This document shows positions 58,254 through 64,000 of a stretch of 64,000 bases of DNA, piece by piece. Each line of letters begins with the position of its first letter. Positions within the stretch are counted from its first letter, which is position 1. The position numbers were made by a program, and so were the translations under genes. The DNA comes from Asaia astilbis JCM 15831 (GTDB lineage Bacteria; Pseudomonadota; Alphaproteobacteria; Acetobacterales; Acetobacteraceae): assembly GCF_000613845.1 (NCBI RefSeq), contig NZ_BAJT01000002.1, forward strand, positions 186,001 through 250,000. Reading direction: 5' to 3'. The notes beneath the pieces were generated by a model. That model made no database searches and was not told the DNA's origin. It worked only from the letters and a program-made list of their open reading frames with translations.

Positions 58254-59833
58254 TCAGTGACGGAAATGACGCATCCCGGTGAATACCATGGCAATCCCGG
58301 CCGCATCGGCAGCATCGATCACTTCCTGATCGCGGATCGAGCCACCCGGCTGGATCACGGCAATGGCGCCTGCGGCAATCACGCTTTCCAACCCATCGGC
58401 GAAGGGGAAGAACGCGTCGGACGCAGCGACAGAACCTTGAGTCAGCGCGACAGTTTCACCAGCAACCTCGGCAGCATCAAGGCTTTTCCGCGCCGCGATG
58501 CGGGCTGAGTCAACGCGCGACATCTGACCCGCGCCAATCCCGACAGTTGCCCGATCCTTGGCGTAGATGACGGCATTCGACTTGACGTGCTTTGCGACGC
58601 GGAACGCAAAAAGCAGGTCGGCCATCTCTGCGTCGGTCGGCGCACGCTTGGTCACAACACGGAGATCGGCCTCCGTGACCTCACCGGCATCACGGCTCTG
58701 CGCCAGAAAACCGCCCGCCACGGATTTGAAGGTAAGCCCCTCAGAGACAGCCGAGGGGACGCCCCCCGTCAACAGGAGACGGAGGTTCTTTTTGCGGCTC
58801 AGGACCGCCTTCGCTCCCTCGCTCGCATCGGGTGCCACGATGACCTCCGTAAAGATGGTCGCAATCTGTTCGGCCGTCGCTTCGTCCAGCGGACGGTTGA
58901 GCGCGACAATTCCGCCGAAAGCCGACACCGGATCGCATTTGAGAGCGGCCTTCCAGGCGGTTTCGAGGGTTTCGGCGCTTGCAACACCGCAAGGGTTCGC
59001 GTGCTTGACAATCACCACGCTCGGCTTGTCGAACTCAGCCACTGCCTCGAACGCCGCATCCGTGTCGTTGAGGTTATTGTAGCTCAGGGCCTTGCCCTGC
59101 ACCTGCGTAGCCGTTGCAATGCCGTAGCGCTTTTCCGACGTCGTGTAGAAAGCCGCGTTCTGGTGAGGGTTCTCGCCGTAGCGGAGCGCTTCACGACGCA
59201 CACCGCTGACCGTCATGGTTGCAGGCAGAGCCTCACCGCGCTGCCCGGCGAACATGAGGCGATCATGGAGTCATAAGCGGCCGTATGCGCATAGGCGGCC
59301 CCTGCCCAAAGCTGACGCTCGGCGAGGGTGGAGCCCCCCTGAGCCAGAGCCTCGATAAGCGCCGTGTATTGAGCCGGCTCGGTCAGGATCACGACATGGT
59401 CGTGGTTCTTGGCTGCCGCCCGGATGAGCGCCGGGCCGCCAATATCGATGTTTTCGATGCAGTCTTCAGCCCCGGCACCCGATGCGACCGTCGCGGCGAA
59501 GGGGTAAAGATTGACGCAGACGAGATCGATCGGGGCGATATTGTGCTCTTCCATCTGGGCCAGATGCGAGGCGAGATCACGTCGACCCAGAATGCCTCCA
59601 TGGACCTGCGGCACCAGCGTCTTGACGCGTCCGTCGAGAATCTCGGGAAAACCGGTATGTTCGGAAACATCGGTGACCGCCAGCCCGGCATCACGCAGTG
59701 CCTTGGCGGAACCACCTGTGGAGAGAAGCTGCGCTCCCTGTGCCGCAAGCGCCTTGCCGAGCTCGATCAGCCCCGCCTTGTCTGAGACGGAAAGAAGTGC
59801 CCGACGGATGGGCAGGCGATCGGGAGAAGACAT
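58254..59833 (-). CDS. purH: Bifunctional AICAR transformylase/IMP cyclohydrolase (one frame break)
   Basis: About 526 residues after repair. N-terminal IMP cyclohydrolase (MGS-like) domain: [75 protein letters not shown]-terminal AICAR transformylase domain: [26 protein letters not shown], and [16 protein letters not shown] near the end. It catalyses the last two steps of purine synthesis. The two frames overlap near 59257; restoring one missing base gives [18 protein letters not shown] or similar. The gene is normally essential on minimal medium, which argues for a sequencing deletion. Confidence 0.9.
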
Positions 59834-59887
59834 GGCGGGCTCCAGAATGGCTGTTTTGTTGAGCTGCTCTTAGTCATCCAGCGCCGT

Positions 59888-60421
59888 TTAGGCAATCAAG
59901 CCCGGACGATGAAGCCTTGAAACGGGGTGAATGAGATCCTGCGAGAGATAGTGGTAGGTGACGCAACTCAGCAGTCCAAGGCAGAAGACCAGCACGACAT
60001 ATTCGCCGAAACTGCCTGTCTTGGCATAGGGCCAGAACGCAATACGCCCTCGCGCCAGAGGATAAAGGGCCCAGCAGCCACCGGTCACGAGATCAGCAAG
60101 GATATGGCTCGCATAGCCAATCAGAAATGCGCCCCATGCTGAGCGCAGCGCAGCAACGCCTGCATAATGAAGCGTGAGCCCGGAGGCGAGCAGAGGAATC
60201 AACAGCGAGTGCGTCACGGTGCGATGCCCGCACAGACGGGACAAAGGGCGCGAGAGCCAGCGCGCCCGACAGCCGAGCATCGAGCGTTCCGTATCGAGAT
60301 CGGGGGTCAGGCTACCGAACCCGGCCGCAATGAGACTGGCCAGTGAAAGCGGAACATAGCCCATGGAAGACGCGGTGACTGCGCAGGCGACACCAAGAAC
60401 GATATGAGAACGACCGATCAT
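59888..60421 (-). CDS. YdjM/DUF457-like metal-dependent membrane hydrolase
   Basis: 177 residues, about four to five membrane spans. It matches the YdjM/LexA-binding inner-membrane hydrolase (DUF457) family: MIGRSHIVLGVACAVTAS, GSLTPDLDTERSMLG, CGHRTVTHSLLIPLLASG and GYASHILADLVTGGCW, with conserved histidines and aspartates that would bind a metal. The biological role is poorly known. It lies 54 bases upstream of purH on the same strand and may form a transcription unit with it. Confidence 0.8.
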   Translation of the reverse strand: MIGRSHIVLGVACAVTASSMGYVPLSLASLIAAGFGSLTPDLDTERSMLGCRARWLSRPLSRLCGHRTVTHSLLIPLLASGLTLHYAGVAALRSAWGAFLIGYASHILADLVTGGCWALYPLARGRIAFWPYAKTGSFGEYVVLVFCLGLLSCVTYHYLSQDLIHPVSRLHRPGLIA

Positions 60422-60645
60422 GGCGCCTTATGACATCAGGTTCATGTCGGCGTCTATCCTGATGATTCTAAAACAGACTCAATCGTGAGCGTTGCTTCCG
60501 AATAGTTACCCATCAGCCGTAGAAAACGTGATCCATTACGCCATCCAGACCTTGGACTTTTTGATTCCCGAGGATCAGTCGGCCAAATCGGTTCAGGCAG
60601 AAGATCTCAGCAAAGAGAGTTCATCTATTTTCTTAGTATATTGAT

Positions 60646-62118
60646 TTATCGCGCTGTTTTCGCGTTATTTTTCTCAAGAAATCCGGGATAGGCCCATCCG
60701 CCTCCGAGCGCACGGTAGAGTGACACGAAAGCTGTTGCTACCTGTGTCCGATTGGCCGAGAAAGCGGCTTCTGCGGCAAGGGCATTGCCCTCAGCTGTAT
60801 CGACCTGAAGGAAATCCACGGCTCCCTCACGATATTGCTGCTGAGCAATGTCGACTGCTTTGCGGCTCTCCCTTGCAGCGATCCTGGTCTGGGCCAGTCG
60901 CTTCTGAGCCTGCGCGTAAGCGGTCAACGCGTTATCGACCTCGTTCCAGGCGGTCATCACCGTCTGATGGAATGCAAGGGCGGCGTCTTTCTGCTCAGCC
61001 TTTCTCAAGGCCAAGGTTCCGCGCAAACGACCGCCTTCGAAGAGCGGCACAGAAAGCGTCGGACCTGTGGCGAACTGACGCGAGGGCAAGGAGAAAAAAT
61101 TAGCGGCAGAGAGGGTCTGAGTGCCCATCTGGCCGGTCAGTGTGATGTCAGGGTAAAAGGCGGCAATCGCGACCCCGACCCCGGCAGTTGCGGCATGGAG
61201 CTTTGCTTCTGCCTCCCGAATATCGGGGCGCCTGCGCGCAAGCGCCGAAGGCAAACCAATCGGCGCCGCAGGGACGACGATCGGCATGGCACCGTGATGG
61301 CGGTCGAGCTCCTGCGCGAGACTACGTGGCGGCTCGTCGAGAAGAAGGCCGATTGCGTTGATCAGGGCGCTCTCGGCATTATGCAGCGTAGGTAAAGAGG
61401 CTGCGGTGTTGGCTTGCTCTGTGCGCGCCTGCGCAAGATCGAGCGCTGTCGCAGCGCCATTCCCGAAACGGGACTCAACAAGAGCAACATCGTGATCGGC
61501 AACAGCCAGATGCCGCTCGGTGATCGAGAGCTGATCCTGCACGCCCCTGAGCTGCATGTAGGAATCGACCAGCGTCGCCAGCGTGCTGAGCGCAAGTCCA
61601 TGACGGGCTTCGATCGCTGCCTCCTGGGTTGCATGCTGCGCTTCGACCGCGCGCCGGATCTGCCCGAACAGATCGAGATCCCACGAAGCACCCAGCGTAT
61701 TCTGGAAAAAATTATACTCGTTCGGCGCACCGGTCCGAGCTTGAACAAGCGAAATAAACCCTGTCGGGCTCTGATGCGTGCGCGAATACGACCCCGCCCA
61801 ATCGACACTGGGCAATCCCTGTGCCGCCGCGATCCGCGTCTGGGACCGTGCTTCTTCAATCCGCTGCATGCCACGCTGCAAATCGATGTTCTGCACCGCA
61901 AGCCGATCGATCAGCCGGTTCAGTTCAGGGTCGTTGAAGAGCTTCCACCAGGCATGATCGACGGGACCGCCATAGGTTGCTCCTGCAAGCCCCTGAGGCT
62001 CTTCCTCGAAATGCCTCGGCGCAATGACATCGGGTTGCTTGTAATCAGGCCCGAGGGTGCACCCCGCAAGGCAGGTTGCCGCTGACAGAACCCCGAGCAG
62101 AGTCGTCGCAAGCCTCAT
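60646..62118 (-). CDS. NodT family outer-membrane efflux lipoprotein
   Basis: 490 residues. A lipoprotein signal with lipobox (LSAATCLAGCTLGPDYKQPD), then two repeats of the outer-membrane efflux (TolC/OprM-like) domain: LIDRLAVQNIDLQRGMQRIEEARSQTRIAAAQGLP and RRPDIREAEAKLHAATAGVGVAIAAFYPDITLTGQ, with LEAKL-type helices. It should form the trimeric outer-membrane channel of a tripartite pump. Its start overlaps the adaptor stop by four bases (ATGA), so it is part of the emrB-emrA-nodT operon. Confidence 0.85.
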   Translation of the reverse strand: MRLATTLLGVLSAATCLAGCTLGPDYKQPDVIAPRHFEEEPQGLAGATYGGPVDHAWWKLFNDPELNRLIDRLAVQNIDLQRGMQRIEEARSQTRIAAAQGLPSVDWAGSYSRTHQSPTGFISLVQARTGAPNEYNFFQNTLGASWDLDLFGQIRRAVEAQHATQEAAIEARHGLALSTLATLVDSYMQLRGVQDQLSITERHLAVADHDVALVESRFGNGAATALDLAQARTEQANTAASLPTLHNAESALINAIGLLLDEPPRSLAQELDRHHGAMPIVVPAAPIGLPSALARRRPDIREAEAKLHAATAGVGVAIAAFYPDITLTGQMGTQTLSAANFFSLPSRQFATGPTLSVPLFEGGRLRGTLALRKAEQKDAALAFHQTVMTAWNEVDNALTAYAQAQKRLAQTRIAARESRKAVDIAQQQYREGAVDFLQVDTAEGNALAAEAAFSANRTQVATAFVSLYRALGGGWAYPGFLEKNNAKTAR

Positions 62119-63209
62119 CGTGCCGTGATCCCGGCTGCACTATGCTTTTGCTCGTCCACAACGTTTTCGAGATGGGTATCGACTGTCGTCTCAACCGAAA
62201 AGCCTATCCGCAGAAGCTTGGCCAGAGGCTGTCCGGGGGCAAGGACAATCTTGACCGGCAGACGTTGCACGATCTTGGTGAAATTGCCTGTCGCATTTTC
62301 CGGCGCTATGGGCGCAAAGGCTGCCCCTGAAGCCGGTGGAATGCTGTCGACAATCCCTTCCAGATCCATGTCATAGGCATCGACATGGATCCGCGCCCGC
62401 TGGCCGGGACGCATGTTGCGCAGGGCAATCTCACGATAATTCGCCATGATCCAGAGCTGATCCATCGGCACGAGCCCCATCAGTGCAGCGCCGGGCGCCA
62501 CGTAATTCCCGCTTTGCACCGTCTTCTCTCCGACCATCCCGTCAAACGGGGCACGGATTTCCGTGTAGGAGAGGTTGAGTTCGTCCTGTCTGATCACAGC
62601 ATGGTCGATCTCAATCGTCTTCAGAGCCGCCTGGTGCCGGGCCCGCAACATCGGTAATTCGGCCTCGGCAGCAGCGATCCGTGCCTTCATGCTTCGCAGA
62701 TTAGCCTCCAGCTCTCTCATGGAGGCATCGGTCATCTGGTGTTCCTGGGTCGAGCCCGCACCCGTTTGGGCGAGATTGTGGTAGCGCTGAGCATTCTGAC
62801 GCGCATAAACAAGTTGCGCCTCAATGCGGCCAGCCTCGGCCTTGCTCTCATCGATCAGGCTTGGCTGACGATCGACCGAGGATTCCGCGTCCAGAACCAA
62901 TGCTTCATCATGGGCCAGCTGCCCGCGGCTCCGCATCAGCGCCGTCTCGTAATCTCTCGGATCGAGACGCGCCAGAACCTGCCCTGCCTTGACGCTCTGA
63001 TTGTCATCGACGAGCACCTCGATCACCTGACCGGAGACCCGAGGAGCAATCGTCGCATAATGCGCGCTGACATAAGCGTCATTGGTCCAGACATGACGGG
63101 ACGGTATGAAAACGATCGCGAGCACAATGCCGCAGAACACTGCAATAATGAGGCCAGTAACGGCAAAAGGCCATTTGGCGGGGCTTCTCTTCTGGTCGTC
63201 AGAGGCCAT
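62115..63209 (-). CDS. HlyD/EmrA-type membrane fusion protein
   Basis: 364 residues. One N-terminal membrane anchor (WPFAVTGLIIAVFCGIVLAIVF), then VWTNDAYVSAHYATIAPRVSGQVIEVLVDDNQSVKAGQVLARLD (biotinyl-lipoyl-like strand), a coiled-coil hairpin of about 100 residues, and the beta-barrel part (LSYTEIRAPFDGMVGEKTVQSGNYVAPGAAL, WIMANYREIALRNM). It links the inner-membrane transporter to the NodT channel. It is four bases from the MFS stop and overlaps nodT, so all three genes are one transcription unit. Confidence 0.85.
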   Translation of the reverse strand: MASDDQKRSPAKWPFAVTGLIIAVFCGIVLAIVFIPSRHVWTNDAYVSAHYATIAPRVSGQVIEVLVDDNQSVKAGQVLARLDPRDYETALMRSRGQLAHDEALVLDAESSVDRQPSLIDESKAEAGRIEAQLVYARQNAQRYHNLAQTGAGSTQEHQMTDASMRELEANLRSMKARIAAAEAELPMLRARHQAALKTIEIDHAVIRQDELNLSYTEIRAPFDGMVGEKTVQSGNYVAPGAALMGLVPMDQLWIMANYREIALRNMRPGQRARIHVDAYDMDLEGIVDSIPPASGAAFAPIAPENATGNFTKIVQRLPVKIVLAPGQPLAKLLRIGFSVETTVDTHLENVVDEQKHSAAGITAR

Positions 63210-63212
63210 GGG

Positions 63213-64000
63213 TCAGGACTGTTTCTTTATGAACATGAGACGGGGAGGATAAGTACGCTGAGGCAGGACAAGCACCCAGACCATCAGAAACACGGTGATC
63301 GCAGCGATGATCAGATAGGCATCGGATAATTCCAGTACTGCGGTCTGATGGGCGAGCTGCGATTTGAAGGTCACGACTGAATCCGCGGTTCGAGGCGTTC
63401 CATCAGGCAATAGCGGTGCCGGCTTTTGCAGCGGAAGCGCGTTGGCCTGATAGGTGCGAAAACGATCACGCCCAATCTGATCGGTCAGCCGATCGGAATG
63501 CAGCCCTCCGCGCCAACGGTGAATCAGCTGCAGCAGCCAGATGCCGATTGCCTGCGCCACAGCGCGCGGCGTGTTGACCATGGCCGCTGCAAAAGGCCCC
63601 TCCGCCGGAACGAGCGAATTGGTCGACATCATCAGGAGCGGCATGACGATCATCGCCTCGCCTGCCCCCATGAAAATCTGCCAGAGATAGAATTCGTTGC
63701 GGTTCCAGTCGACGGTCATGAAGCTGTCGCCGAGGCACGCCATCAGGATAAGCCCCATCCCGAGAAAACTGACGACACGGCTGTCGACTGATTTGCTGTT
63801 CAACACCACCGCCATCAGAGGCAGCATCACGAGCTGAATGCACGCAATTTCGAGCGTCACAAGATAGATCTGCTCAGGCCGGTATCCGGCCACTTCCTGC
63901 AGGAATGTCGCGGGCAGCGTCGATGAAGCGAGCGACACGACCAGAAAAATAAGCAGCGTCGACGCGCCATAGGCAAAGTTACGCCTGCCAAGCAACTGAA
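63213..64000 (-). CDS. EmrB/QacA-type MFS drug transporter, C-terminal part, cut by the window edge
   Basis: At least 262 residues are in the window; the frame is open at the right edge and its true start lies beyond 64000. Several membrane spans follow (FAYGASTLLIFLVVSLASSTLP, YLVTLEIACIQLVMLPLMAVVL, VVSFLGMGLILMACLGDSF, IFMGAGEAMIVMPLLMMST). The layout is that of the C-terminal half of a DHA2-type (14-span) proton-driven multidrug exporter. The last segment (AYLIIAAITVFLMVWVLVLPQ) matches the final span. It pairs with the EmrA-like adaptor and the NodT channel. Confidence 0.8.
   Translation of the reverse strand, partial: QLLGRRNFAYGASTLLIFLVVSLASSTLPATFLQEVAGYRPEQIYLVTLEIACIQLVMLPLMAVVLNSKSVDSRVVSFLGMGLILMACLGDSFMTVDWNRNEFYLWQIFMGAGEAMIVMPLLMMSTNSLVPAEGPFAAAMVNTPRAVAQAIGIWLLQLIHRWRGGLHSDRLTDQIGRDRFRTYQANALPLQKPAPLLPDGTPRTADSVVTFKSQLAHQTAVLELSDAYLIIAAITVFLMVWVLVLPQRTYPPRLMFIKKQS

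Overview
The window is a chromosomal segment of a Gram-negative alphaproteobacterium, most likely an acetic acid bacterium (Acetobacteraceae). The pointers are a Tat-exported glucose-fructose oxidoreductase, a Hint-domain surface protein, several TonB-dependent receptors, and the gene style throughout. The genus cannot be fixed from the sequence alone. I saw no rRNA, tRNA or CRISPR array.

Layout. 1-3.3 kb: stress-type CsbD protein, SIMPL protein and two tandem paralogous 172-residue membrane proteins. 3.3-8 kb: a BMP/nucleoside-type ABC importer operon (binding protein, double ATPase, two permeases). 9-10.7 kb: a Kef/YbaL-type antiporter. 11-45 kb: a large organosulfur and sulfonate scavenging region. 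45.7-50 kb: a Hint-domain surface protein and periplasmic glucose-fructose oxidoreductase. 50-52.6 kb: clpB behind a heat-shock-type promoter. 53-57.4 kb: two glycosyltransferases and an AGE-family sugar epimerase. 57.5-60.4 kb: an exported protein, purH and a YdjM-like membrane protein. 60.6-64 kb: an EmrAB/NodT tripartite efflux operon that runs off the right edge.

The central region is the main interest. It holds four TonB-dependent receptors, four SsuA/NMT1-type periplasmic binding proteins but only one SsuBC permease/ATPase pair, three SsuD-like flavin monooxygenases, one NtaA/DszA-type flavin monooxygenase and one acyl-CoA-dehydrogenase-like (DszC/SfnC-type) flavoprotein. It also holds an AprAB-like flavoprotein plus two-cluster ferredoxin, a cysteine-dioxygenase-type enzyme, a four-domain rhodanese, a 2-hydroxyacid dehydrogenase, a class II aldolase, two LysR regulators, a peroxiredoxin and cyanase. 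The genes sit in several short, tightly overlapping operons. The inferred scheme is: TonB receptors bring organosulfur compounds across the outer membrane, several binding proteins feed a shared SsuBC channel, and different oxygenases release sulfite, which is handled by redox and sulfurtransferase enzymes.

Quality caveat. Twenty reading-frame breaks can be located in fifteen genes. Every one is explained by a single missing base, mostly in a run of two or more identical bases, and they hit housekeeping genes (purH, clpB). They are probably uncorrected deletions in the assembly, not true pseudogenes, so these genes are annotated here as whole CDS with the break stated. The only clear decay is an internally deleted IS6-family transposase remnant and an inverted-repeat-bounded 251-bp relic flanking cynS.
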